Shown here piece by piece: positions 1 through 9,641 of a stretch of DNA of 64,000 nucleotides. The stretch spans positions 631,749-695,748 of the forward strand of contig NC_026735.1 of assembly GCF_000210295.1 (NCBI RefSeq), written 5' to 3'. The notes beneath the pieces are model-generated. The model saw only the letters and a program-made list of their open reading frames with translations, did not search any database and was not told where the DNA came from. The DNA comes from Trypanosoma brucei gambiense DAL972 (lineage: Eukaryota > Euglenozoa > Kinetoplastea > Trypanosomatida > Trypanosomatidae). Made by a program: the position numbers and the translations under genes. Positions within the stretch are counted from its first letter, which is position 1. Each line of letters begins with the position of its first letter.

Positions 1-124
1 CATAGCTAAACCACGCAGCCTTAACACTAATACCAGAAGAATCAACAAACAAAAAACGTCTACGACGCCCATATACTTCAAAAAAACATATATTTAAAAA
101 AGTTAACAACTCTTTCAAATTCAT
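1..124 (-). CDS. Possible 5' part of a leftward gene, cut by window edge
   Basis: On the minus strand an ATG at 124, preceded in frame by a TAG, opens a frame of 41 codons that runs off the left edge without a stop. The protein begins MNLKELLTFLNI and contains a run of four arginines, then FLFVDSSGISV. I do not recognise it. If real, it is the first gene of a leftward cluster and makes the region to its right a divergent strand switch. The frame is short and could be chance, so the call is weak. Confidence 0.3.
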   Translation of the reverse strand, partial: MNLKELLTFLNICFFEVYGRRRRFLFVDSSGISVKAAWFSY

Positions 125-148
125 ACTAATCATGCTAATACAAACCTC

Positions 149-428
149 ATAATCAGACGCAAATCCAACATAGAAAAAGAAAAGGGGATAAATCCGGTTA
201 ATTCCTCCTTCCGCCACACCAGCAGCACAAACACAACAAAAATGACGAAAAATGATACCAAATCACAACTACAAAAGAAAAGAATAAAAGTTACGAAACC
301 ATCCCGACACCTTGAAACATTTGAACAACACAAATAGCTGCGGGGGCTACGACAACCACAACAACGCAGCAACCAGTGGACCCTCTGAGGGACGGATGCT
401 CGCACCGCAAAGAAAACTTCGGAGAGCA

Positions 429-489
<61 letters not shown>

Positions 490-738
490 TGAACCGCTCC
501 CGTCGCGAGAAACAGCCTCCGCCTCTTCTCAGGTCAAGCACCGCTTAATACCACCGAACCAACATTCCCCACTGCATTCCGCACCCACACCACGGAAACA
601 CCACCGTCCAGACACGCTACAACAGTAAATATGAGTAGGGCCCGTCAAAACACACGGCATCCGGTGGGAAATGCCAACACCTTGCCACAAATTGGCGCAA
701 TCATGCAAAAGTCACTACCGCAACAACCGAGGGCACTC
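149..738. repeat. Left arm of a large inverted repeat
   Basis: This stretch is the reverse complement of 1864-2302 followed by 6609-about 6750. Homology starts at the GAGTGCCC motif next to the spacer and runs outward, with few substitutions, until about 149. The arm is uninterrupted, so it preserves the state of the right arm before the mobile element inserted; the matching empty site is at 283-286. It contains a CA repeat (GT on the minus strand). Confidence 0.88.
430..487. repeat. (CA)n microsatellite, about 29 units
   Basis: A pure CA run on the plus strand, meaning GT on the minus strand and therefore GT-rich in the leftward direction. It matches the GT run of the right arm at 2114-2155 but is about eight units longer. 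Long cysteine-valine reading frames through it are artefacts of the repeat. Confidence 0.95.
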
Positions 739-1863
739 CAGTAGCCTCAGTTGTCATATCTTCGCTTTTCCTCCCGCTCCTGGAGACACCCTTGCTGTCC
801 CACCAACCGCCTGAATCTACGCGCACCTGCCCGCAGACGGCCCTTTTGTCACCGGTTTCGGCCGCCCACACCTGTCACCGCAGCAACAGCCCGCCTATAC
901 TCCACGAGCCGGTGCCGGCAGAGGGAAGTGCCTTGCTTTTCGCATAATGCCACTGAACAAAGTCCCAAGCGAAAACAATGAGGGACAACCGCACAAGACC
1001 GCCCAGTAGCGTAGTGACGGCAGCTCAGATAGAGCGCTGCGGACCCAATGGATGCCATGACGGCTCTGAGGTTTACCCCCCCCCCCCCCCCGTGGAGGCA
1101 AACTCAGCGAGACCGGGGTCAAAGGGCCTACTTGCCTTGTTCTGCCGACAAAACATAGAAAGGCGACAGGTGGCCCGCGGCATCTGGTTTCCTGTCAGCA
1201 AGGTGGTGTCGCCCACTGCAGCCCCATCGTGCAGTGGGTGCCATTCCCCAGCGTAAGAAAAGCATCGGTTGGGTGTGTGCCCTATCTGGTCCCCGGATGA
1301 ACCTTCCCAACATATCGCTGGTCACATTCTTTTGCGGCGACCCACCCTCAAGCCCTTGCTAGCGGCCAAAGCTCTTCAGACACGGGTGTACTGGTACTTG
1401 TTGAGGATTTCCCTCACCTTATTCGGGTTCCATCTTTGGTGCTTCAGTGCGTTAGAAGGTCCGCCATATGCTGGCTCGTTGGGGGCATTTTTCGATACGT
1501 AGAACACGGTCTCAACGTCTTATTGGCGAAGCTCCGGGAAATTGCTATGGTGGCCCAGTGACCGGGCAAAGGTCCTACGTTTGAGGAGTCGCGGCTGACG
1601 GGCGACTTTTGAGTACCACATTTCAAAGGAAAATGGGGGGGGGCGGCCAGTGATTCAATCGGTTCGTCCTGAACATTAAGTGGCCTTGGAGATGAAATCC
1701 TTTACTTGCCTCGGAAGCGACGCAAATCTCTCACTATAGTTGGGGAGAAATAGCCCTCGCCCCTCCGGCGTCCAAGCTTGCACGCGGAAGTACCCTGAGG
1801 GTGACACTACCTAATCATAGAGGGACAACGCATCACAAGAACTTCGAACTACGGAAAGATAAG
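739..1863. other. Spacer between inverted arms; probable strand-switch centre
   Basis: No convincing gene is visible in either strand. The stretch holds a run of 16 C at 1076-1091 (G on the minus strand) and a run of 9 G at 1635-1643, so G tracts point outward in both directions from the middle. Short frames on both strands match nothing I recognise. The symmetry with the flanking GT repeats suggests a bidirectional RNA polymerase II start region; this is inference. Confidence 0.5.
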
Positions 1864-2111
1864 AGTGCCCTCGGTTGTTGCGGTAGTGACTTTTGCATGA
1901 TTGCGCCAATTTGTGGCAAGGTGTTGGCATTTCCCACCGGATGCCGTGTGTTTTGACGGGCCCTACTCATATTTACTGTTGTAGCGTGTCTGGACGGTGG
2001 TGTTTCCGTGGTGTGGGTGCGGAATGCAGTGGGGAATGTTGGTTCGGTGGTATTAAGCGGTGCTTGACCTGAGAAGAGGCGGAGGCTGTTTCTCGCGACG
2101 GGAGCGGTTCA

Positions 2112-2156
<45 letters not shown>

Positions 2157-2302
2157 TGCTCTCCGAAGTTTTCTTTGCGGTGCGAGCATCCGTCCCTCAG
2201 AGGGTCCACTGGTTGCTGCGTTGTTGTGGTTGTCGTAGCCCCCGCAGCTATTTGTGTTGTTCAAATGTTTCAAGGTGTCGGGATGGTTTCGTAACTTTTA
2301 TT
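1864..2302. repeat. Right arm of the inverted repeat, inner part
   Basis: Reverse complement of 283-738. The match breaks at TATT (2299-2302), where the retroelement begins; the rest of the arm resumes at 6609. A GT microsatellite lies inside. Confidence 0.88.
2114..2155. repeat. (GT)n microsatellite, about 21 units
   Basis: A pure GT run on the plus strand, in the direction of the rightward gene cluster. GT-rich sequence has been shown in T. brucei to promote polymerase II initiation and H2A.Z deposition, so a promoter role is plausible but unproven here. Confidence 0.95.
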
Positions 2303-2441
2303 TTTGTGAGGTTGAGAAAGGAATCGTCCATCCTTACCACTTTCCTTGTTATTCGTTCTTTCCTTTCTTATATATGCATAGAAAAACTATTACTGAGGAA
2401 AGTTTTTTAAAAAGGTAAGTAATCGCTGTAAGTTTTGAGAG

Positions 2442-3690
2442 ATGCTAACGACAACCCCTCCAACTATATTGGATGCCGAATGGAAAATAAGTTTGAAAGA
2501 AATAAGGGCTTTTGTGGAACAGTGCGGTCGGACCGCATTTTCATTCGACTATCGTCCCCCTTTTGGAAATACAGCGGTACACGTAGACGGTTTGGTGAGG
2601 CTTGAAAATGGAGAGCTTCGAGTGATTTTTGACTAGGCAGCTAAATTTCGTCGATTTACGGAGCTCGTTGGTTTCCTTCAATATGCCCTAAAACATTGAA
2701 TTCTTGTGTATGTTCAAAGAAAATAGAGATATGTTTCGTAACGAATGTCTAGGACTAGAAGCAAATAAGTCTAATTTATACCAACAGTACGAAATGACAA
2801 GACCACAAATGAATGATGAGCACTGGAGAATGCAAAACCAGTCGATGGAACTGAATGGGCAAGTTGAAAGGTTCATGCAAGAAAATTGTGCTTTTAGAGG
2901 GGAAATGGAACAGATGCTCTTCCATATCAATGGATTGGAAGCTGTCATCGAATCGATAACACCTGAGTTACACCACTGGAAGATATTAGCAAATACGGAC
3001 GCCACACATAAAACGGTTCCAGTTTTCGAACAAGGGAGAGTAAAGAATGAATCAGATCAAAAGGAAAAAGGTAGAATAGAAATAAAGTTCCCTTTTGACT
3101 CATACAAATCACAGTTTTGTCAGAAATCAAGCGGTTAACATGTAAGGAACCACAAGGTGGGAATCAGAGGCATTCAGCAGGTAAAAATAGCTTTGTGGGC
3201 AAGGGTTTTCCCCCTAAAGAAAACATACGGACGTTTAAAGGGGAGATCGAATACATGACGGAGACATCACCGGAACAGTTTTTTAACTGCGTACAAAGAA
3301 TTGTTCCCATTACCACAAAAACCGGATTACGGGTCACAATGCGTCTGGGAGCAATTTGCGGCGTGGATAAATGCAGTAGGATTGGAAGGCCTCTCAGAAG
3401 GTGGGATAACAGTCGGGAGGTCGATTCACACTTATCTTCGAGTCTTGCAAACAGAGAGAGCCCACTCGGGGGTGCGAGTGGAAGCGTTGGCAAAGGCACC
3501 ACATGATCCAAGGAGGGACGAGGATCCATACCATCAAGCATACCCAAAAGTTCAAAAACCGACTTCCCAAGTTAGCAGAATACGATGCTTCCGATGTGGG
3601 AAGTTGGAGCACTACAGTGCGTCATGCTTCGTTAAGGATGCCAAGGTTCCGTGGAAGCCAACAAGCGAATACCGGCCCCGGAAACAGTAA
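2442..3690 (+). pseudogene. Gag-like region of the VIPER-like element, with CCHC zinc knuckle
   Basis: Three frame fragments on the plus strand. The first (2442-2636) is a 64-residue piece ending VRLENGELRVIFD. The second (about 2704-3138) is rich in Glu, Gln, Asn and Met with a coiled-coil look. The third carries CFRCGKLEHYSASC at 3586-3627, an exact CX2CX4HX4C nucleocapsid-type zinc knuckle. Frame changes and stops separate the pieces, so no full product can be made. The knuckle identifies it as a structural (gag-like) gene; the assignment of the upstream fragments is by position only. Confidence 0.7.
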
Positions 3691-3945
3691 GCTTCGGGGC
3701 CGAGAAAATATTGGAATCCGTATCCATGGTTACGGGGCCAAGGACCCACAAGTGGGTAATAGCGAATGGAGAAATGCCACGGAAAACTTGCCGGGTAAAG
3801 ATCTGATGGTAGAGGAGGACACAGAGGACACAAAGGGAAGAGAGCCAGCAAGAGAAACGGCATCCCCAGTTTTGCGCCCTACGAAAACACCGGTAAACGA
3901 AGTTATCGTTATAAAACTGGCGACCCACGATCCGGTTATGGCGGC

Positions 3946-4755
3946 GTGGGCTTCATAATCGAATTGCATAGCAAGGGTCATGAGGACACAGTCAACTTGG
4001 GAGCAGCGGCGGTCGATTCTCAGAAGATTCTGCGAGTTTGCGGCAAAACACAACGTGGAGCCAAGCAAAGAGAATGTTCCCATCTTCATTGTGAGTTTGT
4101 AACTGGACAAAAGCAGCGCCGTGAGGTATACAGGAACTCTTTTGTCGATGCTGGCAGCGGAAAAGGCACTAGCAAGAATGTTTTTGTTGGGTTTGCAGAG
4201 AAAAGTGGAGGAAACACCAATAAAGCAGGCCTGCCCCATGGAGATGTGGGAGCTGGACATGATAAGCGACACAACGGAACTGGAAAGGGAGCGAGTGGCC
4301 ATGCGTCTGGCTTGGGTCACTGCCAGTCGTTGGGGAGAGATTGCTTCGCTGCAAAAGGAAAATTTTGTCGCTCATCCTCAGGACGAGGAGGCACTAATCG
4401 TCGACTGGTCGGCCCTCCCAAAGACCTTGAAGTTAGATCCACGCAGAGCAGCGAGATATGTGGTCATCGCGGGCGAGGACGCCAAAAAGTTGAAGAAAGT
4501 CGTAAGGTTGATGGTGGATGAAGAAAAACTAACCACCATCAGCACAAGGGACGTGGAAAACATTCTGAAACCTTACGCAATGACGGTACATTCTATAAAA
4601 AAAAGGGGTCTCTACCTCATGCGACCGTAGCGGTGGTAGAAAACGACCTCGACTCACACATTCTGGCCCAGATGGGAAAACACGCGGACCCCATGGAATT
4701 TCGTCGGAGCACCACTAGGAATTTAGGGTCGTGGGTGGCAGTGCTAAACAAGTAA
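3946..4755 (+). pseudogene. Tyrosine recombinase of the VIPER-like element, frameshifted
   Basis: The longest open piece is 4121-4630. It contains RLAWVTASRWGEIASL, the segment with the first catalytic arginine of tyrosine recombinases, and further on TVHSIKK, the start of the HxxR box. A run of eight A at about 4596-4603 breaks the frame inside that box; the remaining C-terminal segment continues in another frame to a stop at 4753-4755. In that segment the place where I expect the nucleophilic tyrosine reads Asn (RNLG). The enzyme is therefore dead at two levels. Recombinase rather than integrase places the element in the DIRS-like class. Confidence 0.78.
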
Positions 4756-5012
4756 ATTTAACAGCGCTCATGCATAAACGGAGGGGAAGTGGGCCACGTC
4801 ACTGTGGAAGGTTCCGAATCCAACGAGAAAAATAAGGGGACAGGACCTTTATTTCAGGGACACAACATTCTCCGACGCACCCATCAAACCAAGGTCGCCT
4901 CGGATACTGAGCAACAGGAGTTACCGTAACAACAGATGAATGTGGAGACTTCATCGCTAAAATGGATCAAGTAACGACTGAATAGTCAATATTTACAGCT
5001 CTTCAATGATGT

Positions 5013-6412
5013 TTGGGAGACCATGCGCAGACCGGCCAGGAAAGAAGGTCGGGAATACGAGCCAAAATTGACGATTTCAGACCAGAATACTATCACCGTG
5101 GAAAGAGCGGGTATAATTCAGAAAGTGTCCAACAACTCTACCACGGGTTTGGTGGTGCCCTTCACGGTGATGGAAGAGAAGCCAACGGGTTGTCGAGGGC
5201 GAATCATTACATGGCCAAAGTCTAAGAATGCACAGGACGATTATGAAGCTATTGTTCCTCTGGGACACGTGCCACACTACCCGGATGCTGTCCATGATGA
5301 GGGTGCAGCGCTTTGTGATTTAAAAGCTTCGTTTTTTTAAAAGTGGCCTTGCTGACGGACACCCGATCAGGTTTCTTATGTCGGACGGCAGGTGGAAAGC
5401 TCGTGGAACTTGCCCGGCTTCCTATGGGTTACAAGTGTGGCCCGGGAGTCTTACACACGGCCCCGTGTGTATTGGCCGGGGACTCTGCAGTAGTGAAAGC
5501 TGAATATGCAGCGCCTTCGTAGCTAAAAGTACATGTGTGGATTGATAATATTCATATTGGAGGTTCACAGGAGGTGGTTAACTAATGGAGAAAGGTGATT
5601 AGAATAAACATGGTACAGAGAGGCGAAACTTCATGGAAAAGCAATTCCACCACCACACAATATGATTTCACTGGAGTGCATTTTGATCACGGTTTAAATA
5701 CGGTGCCATTGAGCGAGAAAACGGTGCGGAAGCTCAGGGAGGCTATCCCACTGAGAGGGTTACTGTTGACAATTTGGAGAGCATAGTATCCCGAATGATG
5801 TATGCGGCGGGGGTGCGGGGAGATTCTCTGTTCCGACATTATTTTTTATTTAAGATGGTAAGACGGCGCTTGTCGGAGCTCAACAGGTGTGTCTTGGCGC
5901 AGAACGACATGGCACGGCTTTCCCTCCAGGCAATCCGCATGGGGCAGGAGTGACTAAGCGGGTTGATCGAAAAAGAACCCGTTAAGCCGTCAAGGTAATT
6001 ACCGACTTCTGCAACATCGGTTACCGATGCTTCTATACACGGTTGGGGAGCCTTACTTTTTAAGGACAGCGGGAAAGTATGGGCTTCAGGAGGCCAGCGG
6101 GCACAACCTCCACATTGTATCTCTCATACCAAGGCGAGAGCAGTGACGTTGGCATTAAGAGCTTTTCAGGGCAGCCTGCTTAACAATATTCACGTATGTG
6201 TGGATAATACTACAGTTATGCATGTCACGAAAAAAGGTAACACACACTCCGATGCTTCGGTTCAAGAAGTAAGTTTAATAGATCATGTTTATCTGGAGGA
6301 AGGCATCGAGGCTCTTTGGGACTATGTTGTTTCATTAGCGAATTTCGCTGATGGTATCTCACGGAGGAGGGCGGTTTTTCCATCGGACTTAGCGAAAGGG
6401 TGGAACTTGTGA
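5013..6412 (+). pseudogene. Reverse transcriptase-RNase H region of the VIPER-like element
   Basis: RT fragments in several frames: IITWPKSKNAQDDYEAIVP and LGHVPHYPDAVHDEG with DLKASFF (to 5340), then LARLPMGYKCGPGVLHTAP and the palm motif VWIDNIHIGG near 5540, where the second Asp of the usual DD pair is Asn. An in-frame TAG lies just before the palm motif. RNase H follows: DASIHGWGALL (about 6026), VDNTTVMHVTKKGNTHSDAS, and NFADGISRR near 6345. RT and RNase H at the 3' end, after the recombinase, match VIPER order. Confidence 0.78.
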
Positions 6413-6608
6413 TAGGGAGCGCGGGAGGCGGGATGAGAACGCTTTCACCAATTCCTTATCGTAAGTGTTTTGTTTCTTTCATTGTCTTAATATTGGGAGT
6501 TTTACCTACATTGAAAAAGCTTACCGTGATACCCCAAAATTGGCCATTTAAATAATTATATCTTTATCATAATTCTCTTCTATATGTAGGAGTAGGTAAG
6601 GTGCAGAC

Positions 6609-6750
6609 TATTCTTTTCTTTTGTAGTTGTGATTTGGTATCATTTTTCGTCATTTTTGTTGTGTTTGTGCTGCTGGTGTGGCGGAAGGAGGAATTAACCG
6701 GATTTATCCCCTTTTCTTTTTCTATGTTGGATTTGCGTCTGATTATAAGA
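6609..6750. repeat. Right arm of the inverted repeat, outer part
   Basis: Reverse complement of about 149-286 and continuous in the left arm with the 1864-2302 homologue. It lies next to the VAMP7-like gene. A hydrophobic frame of about 94 codons across this T-rich stretch has no ATG start and is judged non-coding. Confidence 0.85.
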
Positions 6751-6961
6751 TTCATCCGTGCGTGTTGTATAATTATTGATTGTTTTATGTTTGTAATTGG
6801 TTATTTGTTGCTTGTTTCTTATATTGCTCTTTTATTTGCTTCGTTGATATGCTCAAATATATTCTTTTACATGTTTGTAGTGTAGTGTTGTTGAAGGAAA
6901 GGGTCCTAGTTTGTACCTGAGTATTGTGTTACTCTTTTTTATATATGGGAAGGAATTGCCA

Positions 6962-7627
6962 ATGCTTATATCTGCCTCCTTTGTGTCTTACCAGCGCGTG
7001 ATCGTTGCAGAACATCGTGTTACGGCTACAATGAAAGGTGTTGTTGATGTTATGCTCGAGCAGCTTCCTCGTTATGACACTAAAGCCGTCTATCAGTATG
7101 ATGAAAGCGTGTTTCATTTTCTTGTTGAAAATGAACTTGTGTACGGTTGTGTCACAGGTGTGGATCACACAAAGCGCGTGGTATTTGAATTTTTGTCACG
7201 TATCCGTGATTTCTTTAAAAAAGAGTTTGCTGGTAGCGATAGGCGATATCCACGACCCTCAGCTATTTCTTTCAGTGCTTGCAGTAAATTCGGCGCAGTG
7301 CTTTCAGATAATATGCGGTCATTCAATGAAACTAATAGTACAGATAAACTTGGTGAAATTAATAAACTTGTTGATGATACGAAGCATACAATGTTGGGGA
7401 ACATAGACGTGCTAATTGATCGCGGGGAGCGAATTGAATTATTGTGTCATAAGACGGAAGTGCTTAACACCGGATCCCGTGCTTTTCAGTCCAGTGCTAG
7501 GTCGTTAAAGTGGAAAGTGTGTATGGGAAAGATGCGGTTTGTTATTGGGACGTTTTTACTTTTCCTTTTCTTTGCAACCATATCTTTCATTTTCATTTGC
7601 GGCACTAACCTCAAGTGCAAAAAGTAG
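6962..7627 (+). CDS. VAMP7-like longin R-SNARE
   Basis: A 221-residue tail-anchored membrane-fusion protein, probably acting in endosome or lysosome traffic. An N-terminal longin domain fills about residues 1-120 (YDESVFHFLVENELVYGCV, then VFEFLSRIRDFF). An R-SNARE motif spans about 125-185: NIDVLIDRGERIELL carries the zero-layer arginine at residue 154, followed by KTEVLNTGSRAFQ. A C-terminal transmembrane helix (about 190-214) ends in a short lumenal tail. Length equals that of VAMP7. I chose the ATG at 6962 because it places MLISASFVSYQRVIVAEH at the start, as longin domains begin; there is no upstream in-frame ATG. It is the first gene of the rightward cluster, directly beyond the inverted-repeat arm. 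Confidence 0.9.
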   Translation: MLISASFVSYQRVIVAEHRVTATMKGVVDVMLEQLPRYDTKAVYQYDESVFHFLVENELVYGCVTGVDHTKRVVFEFLSRIRDFFKKEFAGSDRRYPRPSAISFSACSKFGAVLSDNMRSFNETNSTDKLGEINKLVDDTKHTMLGNIDVLIDRGERIELLCHKTEVLNTGSRAFQSSARSLKWKVCMGKMRFVIGTFLLFLFFATISFIFICGTNLKCKK

Positions 7628-7854
7628 GAAACACGCTATCACGTAGTCGGACATTTTTTCATAGTGTAGTTTTTTATAGTTATTTCCACCTTGAAAAAAA
7701 AACATTGGTCACTTATTGCAGTTGCAGAGTAAGTGGTATTTGACAGATACCTGCTGTTTTATTGCATTATCTTTCGGGTCTTATCACTAAAAAACAAAAA
7801 GAAGCTATACAAGGAAAGGGAAACTTGTCAAGGAAGTCCATTCTAAAAGAACTT

Positions 7855-9027
7855 ATGGTGGTTACTTTGGTGGAACCAACGAAATGGGCTGATTTAATAG
7901 AGGAATACCCAGACACTCTTTATTCTTCCGAATCGGCAAAGAATGTTGAGAATGTACTCTCGAAAACGTCTACGAGGAGGCACCAAAAAGTGCTGTTCAA
8001 CGCCGCCAAACCCTTTATGCCAAAAATGATACACGATTGCATTGGTACTTCGATTTTGAATTCTCTTGTTAAGTATGGTACTGTTACTACCGTCGACGGC
8101 GTTTGCAAAATAGTTTTCGAGTCTTGTGAAAAAATTCTGAGATGCCGATGCAGCCCTGAAAATCAACGAATTGAATCGTTGGGTTCGCTTTTGGAACGCA
8201 TTGTTTACCGCTACGACTGTTTGGGTAATTACCGGCAAAACATCATCGAAGTACTGAAGTCTCTAAGGCCCTCACAGCTTATGGGCACCCCTGTGCTCTT
8301 GTTGGCTGCCGCGCGACTGTTAATTCAAAATAGGGATTTTGCATCTTTGGTTCTGACAAATAGTGAGGCTCGAACAGAGTTTTTTTCAGTCTCCTTAGTA
8401 AGAACGAATAGGGGCGTCGTATCTGCTTTCTGCAAAATTCTTTTATCAGAAGATGCTTTAAAGGACGGTGAAATGACTGGTCTTTGTTCGGCGTTTATTT
8501 TCGATTCCTTTTCCGGATTGTATGAACCAAAAGCCACGCTGCGACCGATGAAAGACATAACACTACTCCTGGCTAGCTGCGGTTCCATTGATGGGGTCCG
8601 AAATCTCGGGAAAAGTCTGGCGCGTTGGCCGGATATTCACGGTAGGGCAAAGGGTGATGATTATGCCAAAATTGTGGCTCATATTTTATCCCGCCTACCT
8701 GATACCGACAGCGGATTGCCGCTTGTTAAGGCAGTTCTTCACTCTGAAGAGGATATAAATGATCGACTTCGTTGTCGCAAATCATCTCATTTGCATCTTC
8801 TCGCTTCAATTGCTGAAAAGCAGTCGTACGTTCAAGTTCTCTCAGAGGCATTGGGTACTTCTGTGGAAAAGAAGCTTGCGAGTGCTGTTGTGCAGTACCG
8901 AAGAGTGACGAAACCACGAGTGGTTTCGACAAAAGAGTTGCTTTCCCGAAAGCTTGCCGATATGCGGAAAGGCTCCGGGGAGAATGACAGCGCGCGTAAC
9001 GTTTCCAAGAGATTCCGTGAATGGTAA
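7855..9027 (+). CDS. Hypothetical helical-repeat protein, 390 aa
   Basis: The frame is open from 7744 but has no ATG before 7855, so the protein is taken to start MVVTLVEPTKWADLIEEY. It is mostly helical by composition, has no signal peptide or transmembrane segment, and ends in a basic Ser/Arg tail (NVSKRFREW). Segments such as FMPKMIHDCIGTSILNSLV are spaced like Pumilio or armadillo repeats, but I cannot assign a family. It lies 227 bases after the R-SNARE gene on the same strand and should be co-transcribed. The A+T-rich segment upstream holds several possible AG acceptors; none is outstanding. Confidence 0.75.
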   Translation: MVVTLVEPTKWADLIEEYPDTLYSSESAKNVENVLSKTSTRRHQKVLFNAAKPFMPKMIHDCIGTSILNSLVKYGTVTTVDGVCKIVFESCEKILRCRCSPENQRIESLGSLLERIVYRYDCLGNYRQNIIEVLKSLRPSQLMGTPVLLLAAARLLIQNRDFASLVLTNSEARTEFFSVSLVRTNRGVVSAFCKILLSEDALKDGEMTGLCSAFIFDSFSGLYEPKATLRPMKDITLLLASCGSIDGVRNLGKSLARWPDIHGRAKGDDYAKIVAHILSRLPDTDSGLPLVKAVLHSEEDINDRLRCRKSSHLHLLASIAEKQSYVQVLSEALGTSVEKKLASAVVQYRRVTKPRVVSTKELLSRKLADMRKGSGENDSARNVSKRFREW

Positions 9028-9191
9028 TGAATATCCTTACTATATATATAGCGTTTAGTTTGTCATGGTGTTGAGGGATCATGTGATATTGTGTTATTGC
9101 CATTTTAAAAAAAAGTCCTGTACTTAACGCATTACATTTCTCCCCTCCCTCCTTTCCCCTACGGGAGCGGCAAAAAGGTTTAAAAGGCAGA

Positions 9192-9641
9192 ATGAAGCGT
9201 GTAGCTCAGAGTGCCCTTATCGCACGGTCGTGTGGGACATTTCTGTGCTCGAGGCGATGCAGCTTACTTGAACACAGGACGAAAGGCTCCATGTTCATGA
9301 AGCATTTAGATTTATATGCTAGACGGGATCCCCAGCTGGCTCCTTACTTGCTTAGGGAAGTTGACATAGAATATAAGAGGAGGTGTCGAAAGGTCTCGTT
9401 TTGTGCATGGATATGCGTTTTTACCGCTGTAACTGCAGTGCAAATTCGTATGCAAAGTGAGCAGTTGCACTACATGCGTTTGTACGCCGATTGTGTAGAA
9501 GCTGAGCAACGCGCAAAGGATGAGGATGGGATCCGGCGAAGGAAGGCACTTGTTGCATTGATGAACGTTGTGAAAGATGCATTCGGTAGGAATCAGTCAT
9601 GGGGTAATGAAGATCAAGAAAAGGCTCTCAAAGAATTGTGA
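9192..9641 (+). CDS. Hypothetical small membrane protein, 149 aa
   Basis: A strong pyrimidine tract (9137-9160) and an AG at 9166-9167 lie just before the ATG. The N-terminus (MKRVAQSALIARSCGTFLCS) is basic, hydroxylated and without acidic residues, like a mitochondrial presequence. One hydrophobic helix lies at about residues 69-86 (VSFCAWICVFTAVTAVQI), followed by a charged C-terminal half. I do not recognise it. A small inner mitochondrial membrane protein is a reasonable guess, no more. Confidence 0.65.
   Translation: MKRVAQSALIARSCGTFLCSRRCSLLEHRTKGSMFMKHLDLYARRDPQLAPYLLREVDIEYKRRCRKVSFCAWICVFTAVTAVQIRMQSEQLHYMRLYADCVEAEQRAKDEDGIRRRKALVALMNVVKDAFGRNQSWGNEDQEKALKEL

Larger units (their letters stand above)
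2303..6608 (+). mobile_element. Degenerate VIPER-like tyrosine-recombinase retrotransposon (DIRS group)
   Basis: About 4.3 kb that interrupts the right inverted-repeat arm. On the plus strand the order is: a coiled-coil gag-like frame and a CCHC zinc knuckle (about 2442-3690), a tyrosine recombinase (about 3946-4755), then reverse transcriptase and RNase H (about 5013-6412). The order and length agree with VIPER of trypanosomes (about 4.5 kb in T. cruzi). All frames carry stops and frameshifts, so the copy is dead. TATT occurs once at the empty site (283-286) and flanks the insert on both sides (2299-2302 and 6609-6612). This is either a four-base duplication or chance homology of the end; elements of this class usually make no target duplication. 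Confidence 0.85.

Noticed and set aside
130..548. Frames of poly-Cys-Val or poly-His-Thr on both strands
   Set aside because: They exist only because CA/GT repeats have no stops; the same artefact appears at 1973-2410.
3946..4521. 191-codon Gly/Lys-rich frame in the retroelement
   Set aside because: It overlaps the recombinase frame, which has recognisable motifs; the Gly-rich frame is its shadow.
6601..6885. Hydrophobic 94-codon frame before the R-SNARE gene
   Set aside because: Starts at GTG, is T-rich, and is shared with the inverted-repeat arm; looks like untranslated sequence.
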